Shown here piece by piece: positions 19,228 through 29,937 of a stretch of DNA of 32,639 nucleotides. Every line of letters starts with the position of its first letter. The stretch's first letter is position 1. The position numbers and the translations under genes are program-made. The stretch comes from an uncultured Candidatus Competibacteraceae bacterium (lineage in GTDB: Bacteria > Pseudomonadota > Gammaproteobacteria > Competibacterales > Competibacteraceae): positions 1 through 32,639 of the forward strand of contig CAIRZE010000014.1 in NCBI GenBank assembly GCA_903882995.1, written 5' to 3'. A model generated the notes under the pieces. It saw nothing but the letters and a program-made list of their open reading frames with translations. It ran no database searches and was not told the DNA's origin.

Positions 19228-19784
19228 CTGTAGTTCGGCCCGCCGCTGCCGCTCGGCCCTATGCACGCGCAGCTTTTGAAGATGCTCAGTCCAGTCAGAA
19301 ACTATCACTTTGGTCTGACCTTCTGCAAGTTGCTGCTAATATTGCTGTTGACCCAGCTATGCGTAGGTTATTAGGGCCATGGAATCCAGAGATGCGGGGC
19401 GAGCAGAAGGCAATTCTGGTAGCTAGCTTGTGCCGCGATGTCCGCGGAGAAACATTGCCGGAAGCGTTTGAAGCGTTCCTTAGGGTATTAGCCGAGTTTA
19501 ATCGATTAAACATGCTTCCTGGCATCTCTGTCTTATTTAATCGGCTTCGCGCAGAAGCGGAAAATGTTCTCCATGCTGAACTAGTTTCTGCATCTTCTAT
19601 AACAGACTCACAACGCAAACGTGTAACCAAGGCACTGAAAATAAAGTTCAAGCGCAGTATTGTGCTGAACTATAAAATAGACCCTGCTTTGATCGCTGGT
19701 GCTACAATCCGGATTGGCGATCGGGTGGTTGACGGTTCAGTGCGCGGCCGGCTGGATAAACTAGCTATGATCTTGAGCCAGTAA
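19212..19784 (+). CDS. atpH: ATP synthase F1 subunit delta
   Basis: 190 residues from ATG 19212, slightly longer than usual (about 178). Conserved RPYARAAFEDA near the N-terminus and a C-terminal DPALIAGATIRIGDRVVDGSVRGRLDKLA are present. It links F1 to the b-subunit stalk. The N-terminus is extended: MAEIITVVRPAAAA precedes RPYARA, where relatives read MAEITTIARPYA, suggesting a second, in-frame 18-base duplication (CGGCCC recurs 18 bases apart, from 19239). No Shine-Dalgarno precedes this ATG; an upstream decoy ATG at 19195 is created by the tandem duplication. Confidence 0.93.
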   Translation: MAEIITVVRPAAAARPYARAAFEDAQSSQKLSLWSDLLQVAANIAVDPAMRRLLGPWNPEMRGEQKAILVASLCRDVRGETLPEAFEAFLRVLAEFNRLNMLPGISVLFNRLRAEAENVLHAELVSASSITDSQRKRVTKALKIKFKRSIVLNYKIDPALIAGATIRIGDRVVDGSVRGRLDKLAMILSQ

Positions 19785-19799
19785 GGGGAATACTGCTTT

Positions 19800-21359
19800 A
19801 TGCAACTTAAACCATCTGAAATCAGTGATCTGATTCGACAGCGCTTGCAAGGTTATCAGGTGACTGCTGAATCACGTACAGAAGGTACAATCGTCAGCTT
19901 AGCTGATGGGATCGCTAGGATTTACGGCCTCGATAATGCTATGCAGGGTGAGATGATTGAGTTTCCGTCTCTTAAGAGAGGTGATCCAGCGACATATGGT
20001 TTAGCGATGAACCTAGAGCGTGATTCTGTAGGTGTAGTTATCTTAGGTGACTATAAGCACTTAGCTGAGGGTAACAGGGCGCTTTGCACTGGCCGTATCT
20101 TAGAGGTACCAGTAGGAGAAGGTCTACTTGGTCGTGTAGTTAATGCTTTAGGACAACCCATCGACGGTAAGGGACCTGTTAATACTACTCTATCCTCACC
20201 TGTTGAAGTTATTGCACCTGGAGTTATTGAACGCCAATCGGTTAGCCAGCCTGTACAAACTGGTCTTAAGGCTATCGACTCTATGGTACCGATCGGGCGT
20301 GGACAACGTGAGTTAATCATTGGAGATAGGCAGACCGGTAAGACCGCCTTAGCTATAGATACAATTATCAATCAGAAGGACACGATGGTAAAGTGTATCT
20401 ACGTAGCTATAGGACAGAAGAATTCTTCGATTGCTAATGTAGTACGTAAACTGGAAGAGCATGGTGCGATGGATCATACCATTGTGGTTGTGGCCAGCGC
20501 TTCTGAATCTGCAGCAATGCTCTATACAGCCCCATACTCCGGTTGTGCCATGGGTGAGTATTTCCGAGACCGTGGTCAGGATGCTTTGATTGTCTATGAT
20601 GATCTCTCTAAGCAAGCTGTAGCTTACCGCCAAGTATCGCTGTTACTGCGGCGTCCGCCAGGTAGAGAAGCCTTCCCTGGAGATGTTTTCTATTTGCATT
20701 CACGTTTGTTAGAACGTGCTTCGCGGATTAACACCGATGAAGTTGAACGCCTAACTAATGGTACGGTATGTGGTCGAACTGGTTCTCTAACTGCCTTACC
20801 AATTATAGAAACTCAGGCTGGTGATGTATCAGCATTTGTTCCTACTAATGTCATTTCTATCACTGATGGTCAAATTTACCTGGAGACCGATCTTTTCAAT
20901 GCTGGTATTAGACCAGCTATAAATCCTGGTTTATCGGTATCTCGCGTTGGTGGTGCTGCGCAAACCAGGCTTATAAAGAACCTCGGCGGGGGTGTCCGTC
21001 TCGCTCTAGCGCAATATCGCGAACTAGCAGCCTTTGCTCAATTTGCTTCTGATCTGGATGAAGCAACTAGAAAACAGCTCGAACGTGGTCAGCGTGTCAC
21101 TGAGTTGATGAAACAAAAACAGTATTCACCTATGTCTGTAGCTGAGATGGGTATTTCCTTATTCGCAGTAGACCGAGGATATCTAGACGATATAGCATTG
21201 AACAAAATAAATGAATTCGAGGCTAGTCTTCTGGCGTTTGCACGGGCTAAATATGCTGAATTGCTTGATAAGATCAATTCAGTATGTGATTTCAACGATG
21301 AAATCGAACGTGATCTCAAAAAAATTGTGCAAGATTTCAAGGCTAACTACGTTGGTTAG
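19800..21359 (+). CDS. atpA: ATP synthase F1 subunit alpha
   Basis: 519 residues (E. coli 513). Walker [14 protein letters not shown], the arginine-finger segment [12 protein letters not shown], and [20 protein letters not shown] are all intact. Non-catalytic nucleotide-binding subunit of F1. AAGGGG precedes the ATG. Confidence 0.98.
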   Translation: MQLKPSEISDLIRQRLQGYQVTAESRTEGTIVSLADGIARIYGLDNAMQGEMIEFPSLKRGDPATYGLAMNLERDSVGVVILGDYKHLAEGNRALCTGRILEVPVGEGLLGRVVNALGQPIDGKGPVNTTLSSPVEVIAPGVIERQSVSQPVQTGLKAIDSMVPIGRGQRELIIGDRQTGKTALAIDTIINQKDTMVKCIYVAIGQKNSSIANVVRKLEEHGAMDHTIVVVASASESAAMLYTAPYSGCAMGEYFRDRGQDALIVYDDLSKQAVAYRQVSLLLRRPPGREAFPGDVFYLHSRLLERASRINTDEVERLTNGTVCGRTGSLTALPIIETQAGDVSAFVPTNVISITDGQIYLETDLFNAGIRPAINPGLSVSRVGGAAQTRLIKNLGGGVRLALAQYRELAAFAQFASDLDEATRKQLERGQRVTELMKQKQYSPMSVAEMGISLFAVDRGYLDDIALNKINEFEASLLAFARAKYAELLDKINSVCDFNDEIERDLKKIVQDFKANYVG

Positions 21360-21370
21360 TAGGTGTCAGT

Positions 21371-22234
21371 ATGGCCGGTGCCAAAGAGATACGAACTAAG
21401 ATCAAGAGTATTAAAAGTACTCAAAAAATAACCAAAGCCATGGAAATGGTTGCGGCAAGCAAGATGCGTAAGGCTCAAGAGCGTATGAGGTCTGCTCGAC
21501 CCTACGCAGCCAAGATTCGTAACGTTATATCGCATTTAGCGCATGCTCATACCGAGTATCAAAGTCCAGGATTGATAGAACGTGATCTTAAGAAAGTTGG
21601 GATGATTATAGTCTCTACTGACCGCGGTCTATGTGGTGGCTTAAATACCAATCTTTTTAAAGCTGCGATTGCTTATATACAGAAATGGCAAGAGCGTGAT
21701 GTCGATATCAATATTTGTACTGTTGGTACTAAGGCATTACAGTTTTTCCGTCGTCTGAAATTTGAAGTAGTCGCTCATGTATCTCATCTAGGTGACTCAC
21801 CTCGTGTTGAAGATGTATTAGGACCTGTAAAAGTTATGATGGATGCTTTCGATGGAGGCTACACCGATGCGGTCTATTTGGTATATAACGAATTTATAAA
21901 TACTATGAACCAGAGGCCTAAAGTAGAACGGTTGATGCCTATTGTCCCAGTAACACAGGAATTAGCTCCGGTAAATCGCTGGGATTATATATATGAACCT
22001 AACCATAAAGATCTCATTGAATTCCTGCTGAGGCGTTATGGTGAGTCTGTTGTTTATCAGTCTTTAGTAGAAAATGTTGCTAGCGAAATGGCAGCGCGTA
22101 TGGTTGCAATGAAGAGTGCTTCTGATAACGCTGGCACACTCATTGACGAATTACAACTTATTTATAATAAAGCACGGCAAGCATCGATCACACAGGAATT
22201 AGCTGAGATTGTTGGTGGTGCCGCTGCAGTATAG
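21371..22234 (+). CDS. atpG: ATP synthase F1 subunit gamma
   Basis: 287 residues, the usual length. N-terminal helix with [44 protein letters not shown] in the middle, and the C-terminal helix with [17 protein letters not shown]. Forms the rotating central shaft. Confidence 0.97.
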   Translation: MAGAKEIRTKIKSIKSTQKITKAMEMVAASKMRKAQERMRSARPYAAKIRNVISHLAHAHTEYQSPGLIERDLKKVGMIIVSTDRGLCGGLNTNLFKAAIAYIQKWQERDVDINICTVGTKALQFFRRLKFEVVAHVSHLGDSPRVEDVLGPVKVMMDAFDGGYTDAVYLVYNEFINTMNQRPKVERLMPIVPVTQELAPVNRWDYIYEPNHKDLIEFLLRRYGESVVYQSLVENVASEMAARMVAMKSASDNAGTLIDELQLIYNKARQASITQELAEIVGGAAAV

Positions 22235-22283
22235 AGAATGGGAATCCGGCGAATGCCCGCTAGAACGGCGAGCGCGCTAGTGA

Positions 22284-23684
<1,401 letters not shown>

Positions 23685-23699
23685 AGGTAGAAATAGAAG

Positions 23700-23735
23700 T
23701 CCCATATTATTTATGGGATAGTTCTTTATTTTTCT
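23700..23735 (+). terminator. Hairpin with T-rich tail between atpD and atpC
   Basis: TCCCATA (23700-23706), loop TTATT, TATGGGA (23712-23718), followed by a T-rich stretch. It resembles a weak intrinsic terminator or attenuator within the operon, before the gene for epsilon, which is needed at one copy per three beta. Confidence 0.45.
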
Positions 23736-23775
23736 TGATAGCTTTTTACTTAATTAGTGGGGAGATATGCAACTG

Positions 23776-24204
23776 ATGGCCATGACACTACATGTCGATA
23801 TCGTCAGTGCGGAGAAGGAATTATACTCTGGTCCTGCTGAAATGGTGACTGCGCCTGGTGAGCTGGGTGAACTCGGTATCTTACCTCGCCATAGCCAGTT
23901 ATTGACGAGATTGAAGCCCGGACAAGTTCGAATTAAATTACAGGGTGGTGAGGAACAACTATTTTATGTATCTGGTGGTTTATTGGAAGTACAGCCTAGA
24001 CTAGTAACCATTTTATCCGATACTGCTGAAAGAGCCAGAGACTTAGATGAAGCTGCTGCGCAGTCTGCTAAACAGCGTGCTGAGAAGGCTATTGCTGCCC
24101 ATAAAAGTGATGTTGAGTATGCTAAAGCCAAGACCGAGTTGTCTGAGGCAATTGCTCAGTTACAGACTATCGAAAGACTTCGAAAGGCACGCAAGTCAGG
24201 CTGA
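23776..24204 (+). CDS. atpC: ATP synthase F1 subunit epsilon
   Basis: 142 residues. N-terminal beta-barrel with [36 protein letters not shown] and [12 protein letters not shown], then the C-terminal two-helix regulatory domain. ATG 23776 ([10 protein letters not shown]) is preferred to ATG 23767 because it matches the family start and places GGGGAG at about 11 bases, against only 2 for the upstream ATG. Confidence 0.95.
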   Translation: MAMTLHVDIVSAEKELYSGPAEMVTAPGELGELGILPRHSQLLTRLKPGQVRIKLQGGEEQLFYVSGGLLEVQPRLVTILSDTAERARDLDEAAAQSAKQRAEKAIAAHKSDVEYAKAKTELSEAIAQLQTIERLRKARKSG

Positions 24205-24273
24205 CAGATTTTTAATTACAGATCGATAGTTGATTTGATAATGTGAGTGAGAATATTTTTCTGGACTTTATTT

Positions 24274-24308
24274 AGGCCGTGAAATCCCCCCACGGCCTTT
24301 TTGTTTTG
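24274..24308 (+). terminator. Strong intrinsic terminator of the atp operon
   Basis: AGGCCGTG (24274-24281) pairs perfectly with CACGGCCT (24291-24298) around a 9-base loop and is followed by TTTTTGTTTT. It ends the operon 70 bases after atpC. Confidence 0.92.
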
Positions 24309-24428
24309 CCTCTGCCTCTGGTCCATTTTCTTAGTCACTAAGTTAATTACGGCCCACAGCGAGGTTCATTACGATGTTGTTAGTTGAAATAGAATAGTGA
24401 AATGTTCCCAGTGAGAGGCGTGCTTGTT

Positions 24429-25790
24429 ATGAAACAGCTTTTTGTTGTAATTCTTGCGGCTGGTAAGGGTAAAAGAATGGTCTCAGATCTACCCAAAGTA
24501 TTACACAAAGTTGGTGATATACCATTACTAGGACATGTATTGGCTACTGCAGAGGTACTCGGCGCGACTGCTAGATTTGTAGTTTGTGGATATGGCAGTG
24601 AGGTAGTAAAGGCTACTTTCTCCAGTGATGAAGGTATAGTATGGGTAGAACAGACTCAGCAATTTGGCACTGGCCATGCTGTAGCTCAAGTGATACCCCT
24701 TCTCGATAAGGATGGTGTTGTTCTAGTGTTATATGGTGATGTTCCAATGATCCAACCTAATACCCTACAGCCACTTATTGAAGAAGCTAACCGCGGTTGT
24801 TTGGCACTACTTACAGCTGAGTTAGCCAACCCTACAGGATATGGCCGTATAATTCGCGATGGTCATGGGTGTTTACAGCGTATAGTCGAAGAGAAGGATA
24901 CTAACCCGATTGAAAGATGCCTGCGAGAAATCAATACTGGTATAATGGCGATCTCTGTTGAGAAGCTGCGTAGCTGGTTGACTGAGCTAAGCAATGATAA
25001 TGCACAGGGCGAGTACTATTTGCCAGGTATCATTGACCTAGCAGTGAGGGATGATGTGCCAGTAAAAACTTTTACAGCAACTGAACCCGCTGAAGTGCGA
25101 GGTATAAATAACCGCATGCAGCTAGTAGAAATGGAGAGATTTTATCAGGAAAGGCAGGCTAAAACATTGCTCGCTAACGGTGTTACCTTACTAGATCCAA
25201 AAAGGTTTGATATCCGCGGCTCTGTTATAACTGGTAGAGACGTGGTCATAAATGTAGATGTAGTATTTGAGGGTACGGTCACATTGGGTAGTCGAGTAAC
25301 AATTGGACCATTCTGCCTGTTACGGGATGTGACCATCGGTGATGATGTTGAGATTCTTTCACATTGCCGAATTGAAGGTGCAATAGTGGGGGACGGGGCG
25401 CGTGTTGGACCTTTTGCCAGGCTGCGACCGTATACTCAGTTAGCAGCTGGTGTCCATATTGGCAATTTTGTAGAAACTAAAAATGTTAGCGTCGATTATG
25501 GTTCTAAAATCAATCATTTGACCTATATCGGCGATGCGGAAATTGGTTCAAATGTTAATATTGGCGCTGGCACTATCACTTGTAATTACGATAGTATTAA
25601 CAAGCATAAGACAATTATCGAAGACGGTGCTTTCATTGGTTCTAATAGTTCTCTGGTGGCACCAGTGCGAATTGGCAAAGGTGCAACTGTCGGCGCTGGC
25701 TCAGCTGTGAACCGAGACGTACCTGATAGTAGTCTTTGTCTGACTCGCGCTCATCGAAGGGATATAATCAACTGGAAGCGGCCAGTCTAG
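24429..25790 (+). CDS. glmU: Bifunctional GlcNAc-1-P uridyltransferase / glucosamine-1-P acetyltransferase
   Basis: 453 residues (E. coli 456). It makes UDP-GlcNAc for peptidoglycan and LPS. The N-terminal pyrophosphorylase domain has VVILAAGKGKRM, LPKVLH, FGTGHAV, YGDVPM, GRIIR, EINTGI and NNRMQL. The C-terminal left-handed beta-helix acetyltransferase has GPFARLRP, GNFVETKN, HLTYIGDAEIGSNVNIGAG and TCNYDSINK. ATG 24429 gives the family N-terminus; a longer frame starts at 24402. Two deviations from the common consensus: GKGKRM (usually GKGTRM) and NYDS (usually NYDG). It follows atpC as in E. coli, but glmS is absent next to it. Confidence 0.96.
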   Translation: MKQLFVVILAAGKGKRMVSDLPKVLHKVGDIPLLGHVLATAEVLGATARFVVCGYGSEVVKATFSSDEGIVWVEQTQQFGTGHAVAQVIPLLDKDGVVLVLYGDVPMIQPNTLQPLIEEANRGCLALLTAELANPTGYGRIIRDGHGCLQRIVEEKDTNPIERCLREINTGIMAISVEKLRSWLTELSNDNAQGEYYLPGIIDLAVRDDVPVKTFTATEPAEVRGINNRMQLVEMERFYQERQAKTLLANGVTLLDPKRFDIRGSVITGRDVVINVDVVFEGTVTLGSRVTIGPFCLLRDVTIGDDVEILSHCRIEGAIVGDGARVGPFARLRPYTQLAAGVHIGNFVETKNVSVDYGSKINHLTYIGDAEIGSNVNIGAGTITCNYDSINKHKTIIEDGAFIGSNSSLVAPVRIGKGATVGAGSAVNRDVPDSSLCLTRAHRRDIINWKRPV

Positions 25791-25846
25791 ATGATTAGAA
25801 TCTAGAATTCTACTTAGCATATCTCTACTGTATCAGATAGGTATAT

Positions 25847-27292
25847 ATGATAAAAACCCGCTTTGCACCAAGTCCTACCGGATATTTACACATCGGCGGT
25901 GCACGTACAGCTTTATTTTCTTGGTTATATACACGTAAGTTCGGTGGGAAGTTTATATTACGCATAGAAGATTCAGATTTAGAACGTTCTAATCCAGACG
26001 CAGTGAGTGCAATTTTGGATAGTATGAGCTGGTTAGGTCTAGATTATGATGAGGGGCCTTTCTATCAGACTCAGCGTCTTGACCGCTACCGTGAGATTTT
26101 AAAAAAATTACTATTAGAAGGTAAAGCATATTATTGTTACTGCACTCGGAATGAATTGGAAAACCTACGCGAAAAACAGCGTAACCAGAAAATTAAACCA
26201 CGATATGATGGTAAACACCGTAATTATAATGGACCCCCACGGCCAGGCGTAAACCCAGTAGTGAGATTTAAAAACCCCATTAATGGTGAAGTAATTCTAG
26301 AGGATCTTATTCACGGCGATATAGTGTTTCAGAATGCCGAACTCGACGATTTAATTATCGCACGTGCTGATGGTATGCCTACCTATAATTTTTGCGTTGT
26401 AGTAGATGATATGGATATGGGTATTACCCATGTCATTCGCGGTGATGACCATATTAATAATACTCCAAGGCAAATTAACATCTTGAAAGCCTTGAATGTA
26501 CCAATTCCTAAATACGGGCACGTTCCTATGATTCTTGGTCCAGATGGACAGAGGCTATCGAAAAGACACGGTGCTGCTAGCGTTATGGAGTACCGTGACC
26601 TCGGTTATCTGCCAGAAGCTGTATTGAATTACCTAGTAAGATTAGGATGGTCACATGGCGATCAAGAGATCTTTTCTCTAAAGGAAATGAGTGATCTTTT
26701 TGATCTTAATGCTTGTAAAAAAGCGCCTTCAGCGATTAATCCCTCTAAGCTATCCTGGTTGAATCGGCATTACCTGAAAACACTAGATCTGGCATACATT
26801 TCGTCTCATTTGAGATGGCATATCAATCAATTAGGGATAGACCTTAATCAAGGTCCACATCTAAATGATGTTGTTAGAGCTTTTGCACATCGCTCTGATA
26901 ACTTAAAGGAAATGGCTAAATCAGCAAAATTCCTTTATCAGGATTTTGAAGGCTACGAATCACAAGCGGTAGATAAGAACTTGAGATATCCTGCTGAGCA
27001 TTCTTTAAAGAAATTGTATGAATCTCTGTCTGAATTATCGGAATGGCATGCTGAAGCGATTAAAGATATATTTAAGATGGTGCATGAGAGCACTGGTTTA
27101 TCACTTAGTAAAATTGCCCAACCTTTAAGGGTTGTTGTTTCTGGTACAGCAGTGTCGCCGCCTATCGACGTAACTCTGGAATTGTTAGGAAAGCAGAAGA
27201 CCTTAGCACGCATAGAACGCGGACTGCTTTTTATGAGTAAAGAAAGAGAAAAACCTGAGATTATTATGCAGATAGTTGACGAAAAAGTGTAA
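25847..27292 (+). CDS. gltX: Glutamyl-tRNA synthetase
   Basis: 481 residues, class I. HIGH-type motif TRFAPSPTGYLHIGGARTA, RIEDSDLERS, VIRGDDHINNTPRQ, and the KMSKS equivalent RLSKRHGA. C-terminal helical anticodon-binding domains follow. The zinc-site Cys pair CYC is present, but the second pair, C and H in E. coli (RYDGRCRH), reads RYDGKHRN, so zinc binding is probably altered. A tRNA-Glu gene lies about 140 bases downstream. Because GluRS and tRNA-Glu sit together, shared expression is plausible. Confidence 0.96.
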   Translation: MIKTRFAPSPTGYLHIGGARTALFSWLYTRKFGGKFILRIEDSDLERSNPDAVSAILDSMSWLGLDYDEGPFYQTQRLDRYREILKKLLLEGKAYYCYCTRNELENLREKQRNQKIKPRYDGKHRNYNGPPRPGVNPVVRFKNPINGEVILEDLIHGDIVFQNAELDDLIIARADGMPTYNFCVVVDDMDMGITHVIRGDDHINNTPRQINILKALNVPIPKYGHVPMILGPDGQRLSKRHGAASVMEYRDLGYLPEAVLNYLVRLGWSHGDQEIFSLKEMSDLFDLNACKKAPSAINPSKLSWLNRHYLKTLDLAYISSHLRWHINQLGIDLNQGPHLNDVVRAFAHRSDNLKEMAKSAKFLYQDFEGYESQAVDKNLRYPAEHSLKKLYESLSELSEWHAEAIKDIFKMVHESTGLSLSKIAQPLRVVVSGTAVSPPIDVTLELLGKQKTLARIERGLLFMSKEREKPEIIMQIVDEKV

Positions 27293-27321
27293 AACATTGA
27301 TAATAGGAGATCTTAAAGTGT

Positions 27322-27394
27322 GGGGCCATAGCTCAGCTGGGAGAGCGCCTGCATGGCATGCAGGAGGTCGTCGGTTCGATCCCGTCTGGCTCCA
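27322..27394 (+). tRNA. tRNA-Ala (anticodon GGC)
   Basis: 73 bases form a full cloverleaf: acceptor GGGGCCA with TGGCTCC, D arm GCTCAGCTGGGAGAGC, anticodon stem CCTGC/GCAGG with loop ATGGCAT, T loop TTCGATC. The T stem GTCGG/CCGTC contains a T-T mismatch at its second pair. The 3' CCA is not encoded: ACA follows the discriminator A. Confidence 0.96.
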
Positions 27395-27430
27395 ACAATC
27401 TTGTGATTAGGTTTGCCATGTTTCCTCAGA

Positions 27431-27503
27431 GTCCCCATCGTCTAGAGGCCGAGGACACCGCCCTTTCACGGCGGCAACAGGGGTTCGAATCCCCTTGGGG
27501 ACG
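27431..27503 (+). tRNA. tRNA-Glu (anticodon TTC)
   Basis: 73 bases closely resembling E. coli tRNA-Glu: acceptor GTCCCCA/TGGGGAC, anticodon stem CCGCC/GGCGG with loop CTTTCAC, T arm AGGGGTTCGAATCCCCT. The discriminator G is followed by CTA and not CCA, so CCA must be added enzymatically. Confidence 0.97.
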
Positions 27504-27587
27504 CTATTGTGTTTTTGGAATCAGCTAACGCTTCCTCTCAATGTAGCCAGTTTTCTACCTTCACTTATATTTAATAATGAGGTGGGT

Positions 27588-28529
27588 ATGCAAACTTTTG
27601 GACCACGAGCCCTAACACAGCGAGATGGTTGGAACTGGTTGATTCAAGCATGGAGAATTATGTGGCAGCGACCATCGCTTTTTTTAGTAGGATCTTTGCT
27701 TACACCGACTATCAGCGCTCTTTTGTTATTTCTGCCAATCTGGGAGTTGTGGCTACCGTTATCAGGAGGTTTAGCTAAGTTGCTTTCTACAGTATTCTGC
27801 TATGGATTACCACTAAGTCTGACTTTAACTTTAGCGTGTGGCCTAGCTCGAGCTACTAACTGTAAAAGGGGAAAATTATCAAATCAGTTACTTAATCGCA
27901 CAGCTACAAAAGCCTTGTTAAGGACAAGCTTATTCTTGTTTTTACTTATATTGCAAGGATATTTATTGGTTTATTGTATACAAGATATACTAAATGTTAA
28001 TATCTCCGCTAGTAGCAGTAGTGGACTAGCTTTACCAAAGTCTCTATGGAACAATCTTAGTGTGAATGTGACAATATTAGAGACCCAGCTTAGCATATTA
28101 GGTAGCATACTGCTTATTTGTTCAATTCTATTAGCTATGTTTGTGATACCACTAAAACTATTTCAGGAATTACCGCTATCAACTTGTTGGCAGCGTAGTG
28201 CATTAGCGATGCATTTGAATCCGTGGTTATCCCCGATGCTTTTTTTGACTGGGTTTTCCCTGTTTATCCTACCATTTCTAAAAATATTCTCGATCTGCTC
28301 TCAATTACTTTCCTTACCTCTGCCAGTATATCTTGGAGTATTACTGTATGTAGCTTGGAACGATGTGTTTCAGGGAGACTGTTATATAGAGGAGGAAAAA
28401 GAGGCCTTACCGGTGATCTGCCAAGAGTTCATGACAATGCGTTTGGCAGAGCAGAGTATTAAAAAGCCCACTCATGTACAGGTCGACCACTCTGTTGGTG
28501 ATCTAGATATGCTAGGGTTAGAACATTAG
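27588..28529 (+). CDS. Multi-pass inner-membrane protein, BPSS1780-like
   Basis: 313 residues with about six hydrophobic segments. The N-terminus (RDGWNWLIQAWRIMWQRPSLFLVGSLL) follows the pattern of the uncharacterised BPSS1780 membrane family (GWRWI-EGF-LF-R-PL); I infer membership from this pattern only. ATG 27588 with GAGGTGG upstream is the sensible start, because the longer frame would run into tRNA-Glu. The last roughly 24 residues (KKPTHVQVDHSVGDLDMLGLEH and before) are polar and overlap, tail to tail, the convergent gene on the other strand by 71 bases. They look like an extension produced by loss of an earlier stop. Function unknown. Confidence 0.65.
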   Translation: MQTFGPRALTQRDGWNWLIQAWRIMWQRPSLFLVGSLLTPTISALLLFLPIWELWLPLSGGLAKLLSTVFCYGLPLSLTLTLACGLARATNCKRGKLSNQLLNRTATKALLRTSLFLFLLILQGYLLVYCIQDILNVNISASSSSGLALPKSLWNNLSVNVTILETQLSILGSILLICSILLAMFVIPLKLFQELPLSTCWQRSALAMHLNPWLSPMLFLTGFSLFILPFLKIFSICSQLLSLPLPVYLGVLLYVAWNDVFQGDCYIEEEKEALPVICQEFMTMRLAEQSIKKPTHVQVDHSVGDLDMLGLEH

Positions 28530-29892
28530 GATCAAATCCACAGCGATTAAAAAAATGCCTCTGCCAGTCAGCACCAGTATGCCCACTTTCCACCCGCGCG
28601 GTGATTATATCAAGGTAGGCATGTGCATCTCCAGCATCAATCTTTAGAGCAAGAAGTTCACGTCTAGCTAATGGTAGTAAGTTTTCCAATAGTAACTTCC
28701 GTAAAGAGAGACGCTGGCCGTTCAGCCAGATCACTTCTGCCCTTAAGCCATCGCGTGCTGCTGCGTAGAAGTTCGCACGACATTGCCCGAAATCTAGTGA
28801 CATACTAACCGGTGGCTGTATTCTTGCTAAACCATATATTAGTCCGTAATATAAGGCAGCATTAGCAATAGTATCAGGTATGCTTGGACCTGCTGGCATA
28901 ACACGATGTTCGATGCGTAGATGTGGCGTACCGTCTACTTCAAACCCAATTAGAGGTCGGTTCCAGCGCCAGATCGTACTATTATGTAGACGTAGATGTG
29001 GCAACTTTGTCGTTTCTTCTCTTAGATCAGATGGTAATAATGGTGGGTAGTGTGTCAAGTTTTCGATAAACAACTCTAGAAATGAGTCCTGAATGTAACT
29101 ACTTCCGAAGCTGACTCGTCTATGGCTTGGATCATTTGAATGTTCACCACCTGCTAGAGCCACACTTTGTTCAAATAGAGGTATACGTGTTTCATGCCAT
29201 AATTCTTTACCGAATAGCAATGGTGAATTAGCTGATACAGCTACCATTGGTGCTGAGATGATCAACGCTGCGTTAAAAAATGCTACTGCTTCACTGGTTG
29301 CGACTTGCAAATGAGTCTGAAACGATGTGGCAGCGGCTTCTAGCATCACGTTTGGATGAGTGAGTTGTAATGTCTCAGTACCATGAATATCTAATTGAAT
29401 AGGTCGTCCATGCCTGCGTAAAAAAATCTGCTCATTAATAGCCCTAAATCTTTTCCGGCATGACATATGTTCTAGTGTCAGATCGTGAATGCTTATAGTA
29501 GGTAGAATCCCAATTAGCATTACCTTTACATCAAGTTCGGTTGCTGTCCTCTGACAACGTTTCCAGAGATCTTCGAGATTATTATTCATCTGTCTCAGAA
29601 AAGTTCCATATAAGGGCAACTGTGGGATATTCAACTCAATGTTAAACGAGCTAAGCTCCGGTACCACTAGAGGTTCATCTAGACGTTCCAGAAAAACTTG
29701 ATTAAGTGGTGCAGGCTTGCCATTATGGTCAACTAACCATGCTTCTATTTCAAATCCTCCGACACCGCTTTGCATGTTGAACTGCTCTGTTCGAAACCAA
29801 TCAGCTAGTTGAGCTGTTTCTTCACGCAAACAGCTATCAAATCTCTGAAAATCATTATTAGTGAATATTGAGTCGGAAACCTCATGACCCAT
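28459..29892 (-). CDS. Glutamate-cysteine-ligase-like protein (GCS2 / carboxylate-amine ligase group)
   Basis: 477 residues, soluble. GCS2-type features: FEIEAWLVD (EIE metal-binding glutamates, about residue 47), SFNIELNIPQ, HGTETLQLTHPN, AATSFQTHLQV and LRIEHRVMPAGPSIPDT. These indicate an ATP-dependent ligase joining an amine to a carboxylate. Whether it makes gamma-glutamylcysteine, as its family name suggests, or another conjugate cannot be told from the sequence. It is longer than E. coli YbdK (372) and unlike GshA of E. coli in architecture. It lies 45 bases after midA on the same strand, possibly as an operon. Its last codons overlap the convergent membrane-protein gene. Confidence 0.75.
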   Translation of the reverse strand: MGHEVSDSIFTNNDFQRFDSCLREETAQLADWFRTEQFNMQSGVGGFEIEAWLVDHNGKPAPLNQVFLERLDEPLVVPELSSFNIELNIPQLPLYGTFLRQMNNNLEDLWKRCQRTATELDVKVMLIGILPTISIHDLTLEHMSCRKRFRAINEQIFLRRHGRPIQLDIHGTETLQLTHPNVMLEAAATSFQTHLQVATSEAVAFFNAALIISAPMVAVSANSPLLFGKELWHETRIPLFEQSVALAGGEHSNDPSHRRVSFGSSYIQDSFLELFIENLTHYPPLLPSDLREETTKLPHLRLHNSTIWRWNRPLIGFEVDGTPHLRIEHRVMPAGPSIPDTIANAALYYGLIYGLARIQPPVSMSLDFGQCRANFYAAARDGLRAEVIWLNGQRLSLRKLLLENLLPLARRELLALKIDAGDAHAYLDIITARVESGHTGADWQRHFFNRCGFDPNVLTLAYLDHQQSGRPVHEWAF

Positions 29893-29937
29893 TTGCTATT
29901 CCTCATATCGGGGACAGGTTAATATTTATACCAGAAT

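Noticed and set aside
27495-27587. Upstream extension of the membrane-protein gene
   Set aside because: It would begin inside tRNA-Glu; ATG 27588 has a good ribosome site.
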